Positions 1-9,663 of a stretch of 64,000 bases of DNA are shown piece after piece. The stretch covers positions 7,131,501 through 7,195,500 of the forward strand of contig NZ_CP029078.1 of the NCBI RefSeq assembly GCF_005222485.1, given 5' to 3'. The notes beneath the pieces were generated by a model that was not told the origin of the DNA, searched no databases, and was given only the letters and a program-made list of their open reading frames with translations. A program made the position numbers and the translations under genes. The first letter of the stretch is position 1. Each line of letters begins with the position of its first letter. Source of the stretch: Streptomyces griseoviridis. Lineage in GTDB: Bacteria; Actinomycetota; Actinomycetes; Streptomycetales; Streptomycetaceae.

Positions 1-123
<123 letters not shown>

Positions 124-334
124 CCGCACCGTGAGCCCCGCGCCGGACCCCGCGCGAACAACCCGTCCGAGGCCGGCGACGTCCGCACCGGCCGGCCCAG
201 CGGCCGGTGACTCCCGCCGCTGACCTGTTTCGTGCCCCGCCGGAGGTTGACCCCGGCGGGGCACGGCACATGGCCGCCCGCCGTGTCCCCACGGGCTCCG
301 TCCCGCTCGGCTAGCCTGACACCGGAGGTGCCAA

Positions 335-1570
335 GTGGCCGAAGCGCACAACGCGTTGGGCGGGACGGAGACCGAGTCCACCACCGTCGTGGTGATCGGG
401 GCGGGACCTGCCGGGCTGACCGTCGCCAACCTGCTGCGCCGATGCGGCGTCGACTGCGTCGTCCTGGAACGCGGCAGCCGCGCCCACGTGGCGCGGCGGC
501 AGCGAGCCGGCATCGTCGAGACCCGCGCCGTCCGGATGTTCGAGTCGTGGGGGCTGGCCGACGTCGTCCGGGGCGGCCCACCGCACGACGGCCTACTGGA
601 GTTCCGGATCGACGGCGAGAGCCGCTTCGTCGACGACCGTGACGGCTCGGCGGGCTCAGGGGCGCGGCTCTGCCCCCAGCAGGTCCTGGTCGAGAACCTC
701 ACCGCCGCGCATCTCGCCGACGGCGGTGACCTGCGCTACGAGGCCGCCGACGTCTCCCTGCACGACCTGACCGGCGACCGCCCGACCGTCCGCTACCGCG
801 CCGCGGACGGCACCCGGCACTCGATCAGCTGCGACTTCGTCGCCGGCTGCGACGGCGAACACGGCGTCACCCGCACCGCCGTCCCCGAGGGCGTGGCCAC
901 CGTCCACACCTTCGACCACGGCATCGGCTGGCTCACCGTCCTCGCCGACGCGCCGCCGCCCGCCCACCCCCTCCTCGCCGTCAGTCCCGAGGGCTTCGCC
1001 GCGCACTTCCCGCGCGGGCCGCGCAGCAGCCGCTACTACCTCCAGTGCCCGCCGGACGACGACCCGGGAGCGTGGCCCGACGACCGGGTCTGGGACGCCC
1101 TGCGCACCCGGCTCGCCGACCCCGCTCTCGTCCCGGGACCGATCACCGACCGTGAGACCTTCCGGCTGCGCGGCCTCGTCCACGAACCCATGCGGCACGG
1201 GCAGTTGTTCCTCGTCGGCGACGCGGCCCACATCCTGTCCCCGATGGGCGGCAAGGGCATGAACCTCGCCCTGCACGACGCCGACCTCTTCGTCCGCGCC
1301 GTCCGGGACGCCGTGCGCGGTGGCGACGACACCGCGTTGCGCGACTACTCCCGGCGCTGCCTGCGACGCGTCTGGAGCGACCAGGAGTTCTCCCACTGGC
1401 TGACCCGCACGGTCCATGAGGCGGGCGGCGACACCGACTCGGGCCCCTTCCTGCGCCGGCTGGCCCGCGCCCGCCTCGACCGCCTCGTCACCTCCCCCGG
1501 GGCCCGGCACGCCTTCGCGGAACTCATGACGGGCCTCGACCCGGCCCGCGCGGAGACCGGGCCCGCCTGA
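335..1570 (+). CDS. pobA: 4-hydroxybenzoate 3-monooxygenase-type FAD hydroxylase
   Basis: This 411-aa flavoprotein should hydroxylate 4-hydroxybenzoate to protocatechuate with NADPH and O2. The GxGxxG dinucleotide motif GAGPAG is at residues 22-27 and the second FAD motif GDAAHILSPMGGKGMN near 295-310, where the PM-GGKG form is typical of PobA. The R-x-R-A-G-I-V-E segment around residues 55-62 and the length (family about 390-400 aa) also match. The GTG start at 335 follows GGAGG at 324-328. It stands alone, with no protocatechuate genes beside it. The FAD class is certain; the exact aromatic substrate is inferred. Confidence 0.85.
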   Translation: MAEAHNALGGTETESTTVVVIGAGPAGLTVANLLRRCGVDCVVLERGSRAHVARRQRAGIVETRAVRMFESWGLADVVRGGPPHDGLLEFRIDGESRFVDDRDGSAGSGARLCPQQVLVENLTAAHLADGGDLRYEAADVSLHDLTGDRPTVRYRAADGTRHSISCDFVAGCDGEHGVTRTAVPEGVATVHTFDHGIGWLTVLADAPPPAHPLLAVSPEGFAAHFPRGPRSSRYYLQCPPDDDPGAWPDDRVWDALRTRLADPALVPGPITDRETFRLRGLVHEPMRHGQLFLVGDAAHILSPMGGKGMNLALHDADLFVRAVRDAVRGGDDTALRDYSRRCLRRVWSDQEFSHWLTRTVHEAGGDTDSGPFLRRLARARLDRLVTSPGARHAFAELMTGLDPARAETGPA

Positions 1571-1573
1571 CAT

Positions 1574-1598
1574 CCGCGTCGCGGCCGGACCGACGCGG
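1574..1598 (+). terminator. Stem-loop just after pobA
   Basis: Perfect 8-bp arms CCGCGTCG (1574-1581) and CGACGCGG (1591-1598) with a 9-nt loop begin four bases after the pobA stop. No U-tract follows, as is usual for actinobacterial terminators. Confidence 0.55.
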
Positions 1599-1673
1599 GA
1601 ACGGCGCGGACGCCGACCGGAGTTCCGCCACGTGGCCGCCGGCCCCGGCCGTCCGACCTCGTAGGCTGGGCGG

Positions 1674-2432
1674 ATGGGGTGGCTGAGACTGTGGGGGACG
1701 GCAGCGCTCGTCGGCGCACTGCTGACGGCGCTGGGAGCGGTCGCCTCGGCGACGGCGGTGGCCGAGGCGGTCGACACCGTGCGGGCCTACCGCACGGCCG
1801 AGGCGTGCCAGGACGGGAAGGCGCGGTCCGACTGCCTCACCACCCGCACCGCCACCGTCCGCGCCACGGAACGGACCGGCGGCAGGAGCGCGAGGTACGC
1901 GGTGCGGCTCGAACACACGCCGGGCGTACCGGAGTTGGTCCGACTCGCCGGTGACGAGCCGCTGCTGAGGCTGCTGAGGCCGGGCGACGGGATCACCGTC
2001 ACCCTCTGGCGCGACCACGCCACCGCCATCCACCGCGACGGTGTGACCCAGCACTCCACGGACACCCCCGAGACCGATCCCGAATGGCGGACCGGACTGG
2101 CCGCCGTACTCCTGGTGTTGGCCTGCTACCTGCTCTACGTCGGTACGACGCTGCTGGCGCGCACCCGCGAGATCGCCGAGCGCGGAGCACCCCGCGGCTT
2201 CCGGTTCTTCGGCACCCGCGCGCTGTGGACGGCCCTCGCCGTGATCCCGGCCGGCGCCGCGGGCGCCCTCGCCTCGGGCGGCGCGGGGCACGAGGAGAGG
2301 GGATGGATCGTGCTGCTCGCGGTCTGGGGCGCGCTGGTGCCCCTGGTCCTCGCCGTGCTGCGCCGACGCGACGGCCGACGGCGCCGGGACCAGCGGTCCG
2401 CCCGCCTGTACGGGTCACCGGGCACGCTCTGA
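1674..2432 (+). CDS. Membrane protein of unknown function
   Basis: A 252-aa protein with an N-terminal hydrophobic segment (about residues 4-27), an extracytoplasmic region with two cysteines (about 40-50), and three further membrane segments near 140-162, 182-203 and 212-230, ending in an Arg-rich cytoplasmic tail. The layout of one helix, an outside domain of about 100 residues and three helices resembles unnamed Streptomyces membrane proteins. It is convergent with the next gene. I do not recognise a catalytic motif and assign no function. Confidence 0.65.
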   Translation: MGWLRLWGTAALVGALLTALGAVASATAVAEAVDTVRAYRTAEACQDGKARSDCLTTRTATVRATERTGGRSARYAVRLEHTPGVPELVRLAGDEPLLRLLRPGDGITVTLWRDHATAIHRDGVTQHSTDTPETDPEWRTGLAAVLLVLACYLLYVGTTLLARTREIAERGAPRGFRFFGTRALWTALAVIPAGAAGALASGGAGHEERGWIVLLAVWGALVPLVLAVLRRRDGRRRRDQRSARLYGSPGTL

Positions 2433-2517
2433 CCGACCACTTCCGCCCGGCCGCCGACCGTCCACGGACGGAACATCCCGGTACCTCGCCCGTTCGCGCG
2501 TGCTCCGCCGCCTCCGG

Positions 2518-5286
2518 CTACGGCATGGCGCAGGCGCCCCCCTCCGCGTTGCTCGACTCGCCCTGCCGGTACGCGCCGCACACGAGGGCGACCTTCGGAC
2601 CCGTCCCCGACTGGCGCAGCAGGACCAGCGTCTTGTCGCGCGGCGGCATGTTGCTGCCCTGCCCGTAGGAGACGTAGCCGGTCGCGCCGTCGAAGGTGAT
2701 GCCGCTGCGCAGGGCCGTGAGCATGGCGTTGGGGTCCACCCCGCCCTGCCCGGAGAGCGCCATGTCCGCCGATCTGGACAGGACGTGGAAGGCGTCGTAG
2801 GAGACCGCGGAGTGACCGTCGTCGCGCCACGGGTCCTGGGTGGGAGGCCCGGAGACGAACGCGTCGTACTCGCTGACGAACTGCTTCGTCTTCTCGTCGG
2901 CGGCCTTGTCCTCGGCGGGCAGCCGGTGCGCCGAGTAGTACAGCCGCAGCCAGTCCTTGTCGTTGAACTCGCCGGTGAGCGCGACGTTCGTGAGTTCGTT
3001 GCCGCCCAGCATGGTGATGTCGCGGTGGGTGCAGGTCCCTTGGGTGTCCAGCGCGTTGACGAAGGCGACGAAGTCCCGGGCGCGCGCGGACCAGAAGACG
3101 ATGGTCGGGTCGGAGTCGCGCAGCTCGTCGCAGACCGTCTCGGCGAGATCGTGGGCGCTGCGTATGTTCGGCGTGCCGGCGGGAGAGCCGCTGAAGTCGC
3201 CCTCCTGCGAGAAGTTGACCAGCTTCGTGCTGCCGTGGAAGTCCTTGCGGAACTTGTCCGCGAGGCTCTTGCTGTACAGGTCCGCAGAACTCTGCACCAC
3301 GATCGCCCGCTCGGCCGGCTCGCAGCCGCCCGAGGCGCGCGCCACGACAGGGGACGCGGCGGCGAAGTTCGCCTCGATACGGGCCTCGGTGCTGTTGAGC
3401 GGGGTGAACGGCCAGTAGGTGGCGCTCACCAGCATCTCGTCCGCGGTGGCGGTCGTCCCGATCACCGGGAGTTCGGCCTGCTCCAGGATCTTCAGGGCCT
3501 CGCGCGTCGGCTCCGTGCTCTGCGCGAAACCGAGCACGCCGATCACCTTCTCGTACTCCTTGCGCGCCCCGCCGACCGCGTCGCCCTCGTCCCGCTGGTC
3601 GTGCTCGACCTGCTCGACGAGTTCGCGCGCCTTCTGCTCGGCGTTCTCGAAGCCCTTGCCCGTGGTGCGGACGTCGACCCGCAACGGCACCCGCGAATCG
3701 TCCGACACGGCGTCGTCGTTGAGCTTCAGCTGCCACATCGCGATGCCGCGCAGCTCCGGGATCGTCCCGTCGAAGAGGGTCTCCGTCTCCGAGGTCGGGG
3801 CGGTCGACGCGAACGCGACGACCGTGCGGACGGTCCTGCCCTGCGCCGCGAAACGCTCGGCCCGCCGGTTCTGCACCCGGATCTCGGCGAGCGTCTCGTC
3901 GTACCACTGCTTCGGATGCAGCGGGACGGGCACGGCGTACTTGGCCCCCGCGACCGGCACGTCGCCGCCGACGCAGCTGCTCGACTCCTTCTTCACCGGC
4001 GCGAAGAGGGCCGCGCCGCCGACCCCGAGGAGCCCCACCGCCAGCGCGGTGCCGCCGGCCACGCCCGCGGTCACGACCCGCCCGCCGACCCGGTACGACG
4101 TCGGTGACGTCGGCCGGACGAACAGGCCCTCCCTGGTGAAGGGTTCCTCGCGCAGCCGCACCAGGACCACGTCGGAACCCGACTGGTGGAGCAGCCGCCC
4201 GGCCGAGGTGAGGCCGACCGGGGACGGGCCGCCGAGTTCCGCGACCAGCTCGTCCGAGGGGCTGCCGACCGCGATGACGAGGGGGCCTGGTGCCTGCGCG
4301 GTGTTCTTCCGCTCCTGGTGGAAGGCGCGCAGGAACCGCTCCGCCGCCTGGGCGCCCGGCCGTTCCTGCCGGGGCAGCGGGACCAGGATCACGGGACGCG
4401 CGGTGCGCCGCCGTTGCAGCGGCCGTATCCGGCCGATCGCGGGCGTCCGCAGATCCTCCAACAGGGCGCGCGTCAGCAGCAGTTCGAGCGCGAGCAGTGA
4501 CTCCTGGTGCCGCGGGTGCTCCAACGGAAGTACCAGGCGCGACATCTGACGGTCCGCCACCTCGTCCATCACCGCGAAGAGGGTCTCCGTCTTCCCCGAC
4601 ATGCCGAGCATCCCGCCGAGCCACCGCTGACGCGCGGGGCGCAGCAGCCGGGGGGCGCGCACCAGTGTGCGGGTCTTGCGCCGCGCCCACCACCAGCGGG
4701 GGAAGGTCCGGGTCAGCCCCTGCCACAGGGAACCGAGCAGCCAGCCGCGCAGGCCCCCGGCCGGTGGCGCGTCCTTGCCGCCGAGCGCCCACAGGAAGAC
4801 CTGGAGCCGTCCCTCGCGCCGCTGCTGGCGGTGGATCCGCACCTGGCTGTGCGCGTGGTCGCGCAGCACGTCCGCGCCGGGAGCCTGCCGTTCGCCCGCG
4901 TGCTCGCGGATATAGCCGACCGAGTCCCACAGCGGCCAGAAGCCGGGCAGCCGGTCCGGCGTCATGTGCCGGGGCAGGCCGAGCGTCAGCCCGCGGGCCG
5001 CGGCTCCCGAGAGCAGTTCGGAGCCGTCGTCGGCGGTGGGCAGCGCGTACGGTACGAGCTTCACGTCATGCTGACCGCGCAGCGCCCGCTCCAACGCCCC
5101 GATCAGCCGCCTGACCCGGGCGTCGTACCCGGCGTCGTCGCCCGCGACGTCGAGGATCACCAAGGGCGGTGTGTGCGCGAGCAGGTCGCGTTCGGCGGGT
5201 GAGACCGCCTGGCGGAATTCCCGGACGAAATCGTCGGCGCCCTCGTCGTCCGGAAATCCGGTCGGTGAGCGGTGGGGTACGGCCAT
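2518..5286 (-). CDS. Large membrane-anchored protein with a type-1 solute-binding-like domain
   Basis: The predicted 922-aa protein has a cytoplasmic N-terminal region of about 395 residues without a motif I can name, one Gly/Ala-rich membrane helix (about 398-425), and an outside domain of about 480 residues. That domain resembles branched-chain amino acid/receptor-type binding proteins: residues like ILEQAELPVIGTTATADEML and a late Y-D-A-F-H-V-L segment fit the Peripla_BP_6 fold. The ATG at 5286 is preceded by AAGGGGG; a longer frame upstream has no ribosome site. No permease or ATPase is adjacent, so it may be a tethered sensor rather than a transporter component. Function unknown. Confidence 0.75.
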   Translation of the reverse strand: MAVPHRSPTGFPDDEGADDFVREFRQAVSPAERDLLAHTPPLVILDVAGDDAGYDARVRRLIGALERALRGQHDVKLVPYALPTADDGSELLSGAAARGLTLGLPRHMTPDRLPGFWPLWDSVGYIREHAGERQAPGADVLRDHAHSQVRIHRQQRREGRLQVFLWALGGKDAPPAGGLRGWLLGSLWQGLTRTFPRWWWARRKTRTLVRAPRLLRPARQRWLGGMLGMSGKTETLFAVMDEVADRQMSRLVLPLEHPRHQESLLALELLLTRALLEDLRTPAIGRIRPLQRRRTARPVILVPLPRQERPGAQAAERFLRAFHQERKNTAQAPGPLVIAVGSPSDELVAELGGPSPVGLTSAGRLLHQSGSDVVLVRLREEPFTREGLFVRPTSPTSYRVGGRVVTAGVAGGTALAVGLLGVGGAALFAPVKKESSSCVGGDVPVAGAKYAVPVPLHPKQWYDETLAEIRVQNRRAERFAAQGRTVRTVVAFASTAPTSETETLFDGTIPELRGIAMWQLKLNDDAVSDDSRVPLRVDVRTTGKGFENAEQKARELVEQVEHDQRDEGDAVGGARKEYEKVIGVLGFAQSTEPTREALKILEQAELPVIGTTATADEMLVSATYWPFTPLNSTEARIEANFAAASPVVARASGGCEPAERAIVVQSSADLYSKSLADKFRKDFHGSTKLVNFSQEGDFSGSPAGTPNIRSAHDLAETVCDELRDSDPTIVFWSARARDFVAFVNALDTQGTCTHRDITMLGGNELTNVALTGEFNDKDWLRLYYSAHRLPAEDKAADEKTKQFVSEYDAFVSGPPTQDPWRDDGHSAVSYDAFHVLSRSADMALSGQGGVDPNAMLTALRSGITFDGATGYVSYGQGSNMPPRDKTLVLLRQSGTGPKVALVCGAYRQGESSNAEGGACAMP

Positions 5287-5626
5287 GGAAGTTCCCCCTT
5301 GAGTCCCCCTCGGCAGACCCTGCCGTCCAGCCCGCCGTTTTCCCTGGTGAGTGGGTGAGGTTACTCGGAGTGCCGCCACTGTCACAGCGCTTCGCGAAAA
5401 GCGCGACGGCTGGTGCTGATGAGCCTGCTGTTGCGTCGACGGGTGCCCGTCCGGCCGCTCGGAAGCGGGGCGTGACGAGCCGTCCACCACCGCTGCGAGG
5501 CGCGCGACGACGGTGCGGACCTCCCGGCGCCCGCGGAACGTGCCGTCCGAATGCCGCCGGATCGGCGGGGCGTTCCGGCCTTGGATGGAGCGTGTCCAGG
5601 AGACCGGAACAAGGAGCTTCACGGCG
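5287..5626. other. Divergent intergenic region
   Basis: This 340-bp gap separates the solute-binding-like gene and the SDR gene. It should carry both promoters. A GCGCTT/AAGCGC inverted repeat (5387-5404) is the only structure I see; no convincing gene is present. Confidence 0.5.
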
Positions 5627-6382
5627 ATGACGATGCACGGTGCGACGGCGCTCGGCGGCAAGGTGGCGCTGGTGACCGGCGGCAGCCGGGGGATCGGGGC
5701 GGCGGTCGCGCTGCGGCTGCCCGAGGACGGCGCGGACGTGGCGCTGACCTACCGGGGCTCAGCCGAGGCGGCCGAGGAGGTGGTCGCGGAGATCACCGCG
5801 AGGGGACGGAGCGGCTGGGCCGTCCGCGCGGACAGCGCGGACCCTGAGGCGGTGGCCGGCGCGGTGGCGGCCGTCGCCGAACGGTTCACGCGCCTCGACA
5901 TCCTGGTGAACAACGCGGGGGTCGGCGCCGTCGGACCGGTCGGGGCGGTGACCCGCGAGGAGATCGACCGGGTGCTGGCGGTGAACGTCCGCGCGCCCTA
6001 CCTCTACGCCCAGGCGGCGCTGCGGCACCTGGCCGGGGGCGGACGGATCGTGAGCGTCGGCAGCTGCGTCGCCCGGCGCGCGGCCTTCCCCGGGAGCGCG
6101 CTCCACGCGACCAGCAAAGCCGCTCTGATCGGCTTCACCAAGGGCATGGCCAGGGAGCTCGGCCCGCACGGGGTCACCGTCAACCTGGTCGCCCCGGGCC
6201 CGATCGACACCGACATGAACCCGGTCGATGGCGACTTTGCCGACCTCCAGCGCGGCTTCACCGCCCTCGGCCGCTACGGCACGGCGGCGGAGGTCGCGGA
6301 CGCCGTCGCGTATCTGGCGGGCGAGAGCGCCCGCTACGTCACCGGCGCGGAACTGGCGGTGGACGGCGGCTTCGCGGCCTGA
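5627..6382 (+). CDS. SDR-family oxidoreductase with His in place of the catalytic Tyr
   Basis: A 251-aa short-chain dehydrogenase/reductase of the 3-oxoacyl-ACP reductase-like subgroup. TGGSRGIG near residues 17-24 binds NAD(P), NNAG lies near 91-94, and the C-terminal VTGAELAVDGG is canonical. The ATG at 5627 has AAGGAG at 5611-5616. In the active-site segment the family Y-x-x-x-K reads H-A-T-S-K: codon CAC at 6104-6106 (His160), while Lys164 is kept. In relatives this position is Tyr, so activity may be lost or altered. A CAC/TAC difference is one base, so an error is possible. Confidence 0.85.
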   Translation: MTMHGATALGGKVALVTGGSRGIGAAVALRLPEDGADVALTYRGSAEAAEEVVAEITARGRSGWAVRADSADPEAVAGAVAAVAERFTRLDILVNNAGVGAVGPVGAVTREEIDRVLAVNVRAPYLYAQAALRHLAGGGRIVSVGSCVARRAAFPGSALHATSKAALIGFTKGMARELGPHGVTVNLVAPGPIDTDMNPVDGDFADLQRGFTALGRYGTAAEVADAVAYLAGESARYVTGAELAVDGGFAA

Positions 6383-6442
6383 GCCGGCGGGGTCGGGCCC
6401 ATCCGGCGTCCGCGTGGCGGCCCGTTGACGCCGTAGCTGTGC

Positions 6443-6475
6443 GCGGGCGGGCTGACCGGTCGTCAGCCCGCCCGC
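6443..6475. terminator. Bidirectional terminator between convergent genes
   Basis: Perfect 14-bp arms (6443-6456 and 6462-6475, GCGGGCGGGCTGAC and its complement) around a 5-nt loop lie between the stops of the SDR and ANTAR genes, so it can serve both directions. Confidence 0.8.
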
Positions 6476-6487
6476 CTCCCGGGGAAG

Positions 6488-6823
6488 TCAGGTCCGGTGC
6501 GTCGCCTCCCGCAGCGCGGCTTCCAGGGCCTGGCGGATGTCCTCCGCCAGATCGTGCCCCGACGGCCAGCCGACTATCTGCTCGGCGACCTTCCGCAGCT
6601 TGGTGTTGGTGTGCTGCGACACGGACCTGAGCACCGCGAAGCCCTGCTCGGGTCCGAGCCCGCTGACGAAGGTGAGCACACCGATGGCCTGGTCGATCAC
6701 GGCGTGCGAGACCACCGCCTCCTGGAGCTGGCTGCTCTCCCGTTGGAGCCGGGCGATCTCCCGCTCCGCCGCGGCGGCGTCGGAGCCGCCGCTGCCGGAA
6801 CTGTTCGTGTCGTGCTCCGCCAC
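6488..6823 (-). CDS. ANTAR-domain RNA-binding regulator
   Basis: The 111-aa protein has an N-terminal coiled coil (about residues 18-37, E-R-E-I-A-R-L-Q) leading into an ANTAR domain (about 35-95) with the characteristic A-I-G-V-L and G-F-A-V-L-R-x-x-S-Q spacing. ANTAR proteins bind paired hexaloop RNA hairpins and relieve transcription termination. There is no sensor (GAF/receiver) domain, so input must come from a partner or from dimerisation. GTG start at 6823. The upstream region also carries a palindrome at 6895-6908. Confidence 0.85.
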   Translation of the reverse strand: MAEHDTNSSGSGGSDAAAAEREIARLQRESSQLQEAVVSHAVIDQAIGVLTFVSGLGPEQGFAVLRSVSQHTNTKLRKVAEQIVGWPSGHDLAEDIRQALEAALREATHRT

Positions 6824-6894
6824 ACGCCCGTCCTTGTCGTCCGCGGTCCGGCACCCCCGCGCCGGCAGAGGCCGCCAGCAGCCGGCCTCAACAG

Positions 6895-6908
6895 TTGTCT
6901 CCCGACAA
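6895..6908. promoter_or_regulatory. TTGTC-N4-GACAA palindrome between the ANTAR and pucR genes
   Basis: TTGTC (6895-6899) and GACAA (6904-6908) flank TCCC, and a second inverted repeat CCCGA/TCGGG (6901-6916) overlaps it. The half-site resembles the TTGTCC arms found upstream of livK and the second pucR, but with a spacer two bases shorter. It lies in the 320-bp divergent gap 6824-7143, which otherwise shows no gene. Confidence 0.45.
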
Positions 6909-7143
6909 GTATCGGGGACGCAGGGACGCTGTCCGCAACCGGTGTCGACTCGACGGCGAACGGCGTCGGTGCGCCGTGCGCGGGGGCGGCTCGGCGGGGG
7001 TGTGGTCCGCTGTCACGACCCCGATGGACCGCCCGGTCGCGGCCACCACGGGCCGACCCTCGGGGCCGTGCTCACCGTCTCGCCTGGTGGCGCCTGCCCG
7101 CCATGGCTGGTCGACCCTCCCGCGGCCGTGGTTACCATGCGCC

Positions 7144-8844
7144 ATGGACCTGTTGGGCGGCGGCGACGGCAACGCCCCTGTCGTACCCCTCCGTGCTCTC
7201 GCGGCGGCGCTCGGCGCTGCCGTGGTCCTGGGTGGCGCCAAGGACACCGACGTCAGCGACGTGATCATCACGGAGCCGGGGGAGACGCCCCCGTCCGTCC
7301 CTCGCGCGCTGGTTCTGGCCGTCGGCGCGCGGGCCGACGCCGCCGTGGACGCCGTGACCTCCGCCGGGAAGGCGGGGGTGAGCGCCGTGGCAGTCAGGCT
7401 CGACGAAGGCGCGAGCGCCGTCCCCGAGGCCCTGCGGGTCGCCGCCGAGGCATCGGGTGTCGCCGTGCTCGGCATCCCGAGCGGCACACGGTGGGAGCGG
7501 GTGGAGACCGAAGCGCGGCGGATACGGCACGGCGGGCCCAAAGACCCGCGCCCCGTCATCTCCGGTGACCTGTTCTCCCTCGCGCAGACCGTGGCGACGC
7601 TCAGCCTCGGCGTGGTCAGCATCGAGGACAACGGGCACCGGGTCCTCGCCTACGCCGGACCGGGAGACGAGGCCGACGAGCTGCGCCGGCAGTCCATACT
7701 CGGCCGCCAGTGCCCGGAGCCCTACCTGGCGCTGCTGCGGGAGTGGGGGGTCTACCGGCGTGCCCGCTCGGGCGGCGAGGTGGTCGAGGTGGAGGCGCGG
7801 CCCGACAAGGGAGTCAGACGGCGGCTGGTGATCGGCATCGGCGCGGGCGGGCGCCCGCTCGGAACGATCTGGGTGCAGGAAGGCAGCCGCCCTCTCGCGC
7901 CGAGCACCGAGCAGACGCTGCGTGGCGCCGCTCGGCTCGCCGCACCGCAACTGATCGACCACTACTACGAGGGCGACGCGACAGCCCGTCTCCTCTCCCG
8001 CTCCGACCTCGCCCACAGCCTGCTGACCGGCCGCTTCAACTCCGCGGCGCTCGCTGCCCACTTCGGGATCGAGCCCTCCTCAGCTGCCGCCGTCGTCGCC
8101 TTCGATCTGCGCGAGCGGCCGGACGGCGGGGAGAGCGGCGGCACTTCGTGGCGGGAGGCGCGGCGGGCCGAGGCCGCCGAGATCATCGCCGTGCACGCGG
8201 CGGCGGGACGGAAGAACGCGCTCGTGGCGCAGGCGTGCGGGCAGATCTACGCGATGCTGCCCGAGCCGCCCGCCGCCGGCGCGGGACACCGGGCGGACGC
8301 CCCCGACGCCGTCGACGCGCCCCTCGTCCGGTGGGCCACCGAGGTCGTGTCGGCGCTGCGCCGGCACACGGACACGCCTGTGCAGGCCGTCGTCGCCGGT
8401 ACGGCCGCGGGGCTGGAGGACATCCCCGCCGTCAAACTCCGAGGCCACCACGGTCTGCAGATCATGGCCCGCACCCTCGAGCGCGCCGTCGCCGCCCACC
8501 GCGACCTGGCCGCGTCCCTGATGGTGCGCGACCTGGTGCGGCTGCTGGAGGAACACCAGGAGATCCGCGAGCCGGCGCTCCAGGAACTGGTCGTGCGGGA
8601 CGCCGAGCAGGGGACCCAGTGGGGCGAGTCGCTGCTGCGCTACCTCGACGCCTTCGGTGACGTCTCCGAGGCGGCCCGGACCCTGAACATCCACCCCAAC
8701 ACCCTGCGTTACCGGGTGCGCAAGGCCGCCGCGCTCACCGGCCTCGACCTGGACGACCCGGAACACCGGCTGGTCGCGATGGTCCAACTCCGCCTGGGCC
8801 GCCTCCCGTCGAGGCAGCGGACCGATCCTTTCCCCGCCTCCTGA
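7144..8844 (+). CDS. PucR-family transcriptional regulator (1)
   Basis: A 566-aa regulator with an N-terminal PucR sensor domain (about residues 15-135), a central GGDEF-like CdaR region (about 290-430) and a C-terminal HTH_30 domain (about 500-555) containing the signature L-N-I-H-P-N-T-L-R-Y-R-V-R-K. The ATG at 7144 is chosen because homology to its paralogue at 14767-16446 begins there. It converges on the liv operon, whose other end faces the paralogue, so both probably control branched-chain amino acid or related uptake. PucR proteins usually sense purine- or amino-acid-derived metabolites; the ligand here is unknown. Confidence 0.88.
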   Translation: MDLLGGGDGNAPVVPLRALAAALGAAVVLGGAKDTDVSDVIITEPGETPPSVPRALVLAVGARADAAVDAVTSAGKAGVSAVAVRLDEGASAVPEALRVAAEASGVAVLGIPSGTRWERVETEARRIRHGGPKDPRPVISGDLFSLAQTVATLSLGVVSIEDNGHRVLAYAGPGDEADELRRQSILGRQCPEPYLALLREWGVYRRARSGGEVVEVEARPDKGVRRRLVIGIGAGGRPLGTIWVQEGSRPLAPSTEQTLRGAARLAAPQLIDHYYEGDATARLLSRSDLAHSLLTGRFNSAALAAHFGIEPSSAAAVVAFDLRERPDGGESGGTSWREARRAEAAEIIAVHAAAGRKNALVAQACGQIYAMLPEPPAAGAGHRADAPDAVDAPLVRWATEVVSALRRHTDTPVQAVVAGTAAGLEDIPAVKLRGHHGLQIMARTLERAVAAHRDLAASLMVRDLVRLLEEHQEIREPALQELVVRDAEQGTQWGESLLRYLDAFGDVSEAARTLNIHPNTLRYRVRKAAALTGLDLDDPEHRLVAMVQLRLGRLPSRQRTDPFPAS

Positions 8845-8889
8845 CGCCGGCGGAGGGGCCAACACCGCATGAGGACGGTCGACTCGGGC

Positions 8890-8923
8890 GGGCCGCCGCC
8901 CCCGATCCCGGCGGCAGCGGCCC
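8890..8923. terminator. Terminator hairpin between pucR and livF
   Basis: GGGCCGCCGCC (8890-8900) pairs with GGCGGCAGCGGCCC (8910-8923) with small bulges around a 9-nt loop in the convergent gap. Confidence 0.6.
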
Positions 8924-8946
8924 GGCACACGCGTCCGCCCGAGCCG

Positions 8947-9663
8947 TCAGTCCTCGCCCAGATACGCCTTGCGTACGACGTCGTCGTGCAGCAGCCGTTC
9001 GCCGCTGCCCGACAGGACCACCCGGCCCGTCTCCATCACGTACGCCTGGTCGGCGAGGGAGAGCGCGGCGCGCGCGTTCTGCTCCACGAGGAGGATGGTG
9101 GTGCCGGTCGCCTTCAGTTCGGCCACCGTCGCCATGATCTTCTTCATCATGATCGGCGAGAGGCCCATCGACGGCTCGTCCAGCATCAGCAGCCGAGGAC
9201 GGCACATCAGGGCCCGCGTCATGGCCAGCATCTGCTGCTCGCCGCCGGAGAGCGTTCCGGCCGGCTGGGCCCGCCGTTCGCGCAGCCTCGGAAAGAGCGT
9301 GTACGCCCGCTCCGTGTCGTCCGCCACGCCCTCGGCGTCCTTGCGCAGAAAGGCGCCGAGCAGCAGGTTCTCCTCGACGGTCAGCCGGGGGAAGATGTGC
9401 CGGCCCTCCGGCGAGTGCGCCAGGCCGAGGGCCACGACCTGGTGCGCCGGTACGCCCGCGAGGTCCCGTCCGGCGAAACGCACCCGGCCGCCCGAAGGCG
9501 GCAGCAGGCCGCTGAGGGCGTGCAGCGTGGTCGTCTTGCCCGCGCCGTTGGTGCCGACGAGCGTGACGGCCTGCCCCTCCTCCACGGAGAAGGAGATGCC
9601 CTTGACCGCCTCCACCTTTCCGTAGGCGACCCGCAGGTCCTCGACCTCCAGCAGCGCGGTCAT
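8947..9663 (-). CDS. livF: Branched-chain amino acid ABC transporter ATP-binding protein LivF
   Basis: The 238-aa ATPase has Walker A GTNGAGKTTT near residue 33, signature L-S-G-G-E-Q-Q near 140, Walker B L-L-M-L-D-E-P-S near 158 and the LivF-type M-G-L-S-P segment. It powers import with LivG, LivH and LivM at the membrane. Its ATG overlaps the livG stop by four bases, so the two are coupled. Last gene of the operon. Confidence 0.95.
   Translation of the reverse strand: MTALLEVEDLRVAYGKVEAVKGISFSVEEGQAVTLVGTNGAGKTTTLHALSGLLPPSGGRVRFAGRDLAGVPAHQVVALGLAHSPEGRHIFPRLTVEENLLLGAFLRKDAEGVADDTERAYTLFPRLRERRAQPAGTLSGGEQQMLAMTRALMCRPRLLMLDEPSMGLSPIMMKKIMATVAELKATGTTILLVEQNARAALSLADQAYVMETGRVVLSGSGERLLHDDVVRKAYLGED

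Noticed and set aside
2500..4107. 535-aa plus-strand frame opposite the solute-binding-like gene
   Set aside because: Antisense shadow; the minus-strand frame has recognisable domain structure, the ribosome site and a proper start.
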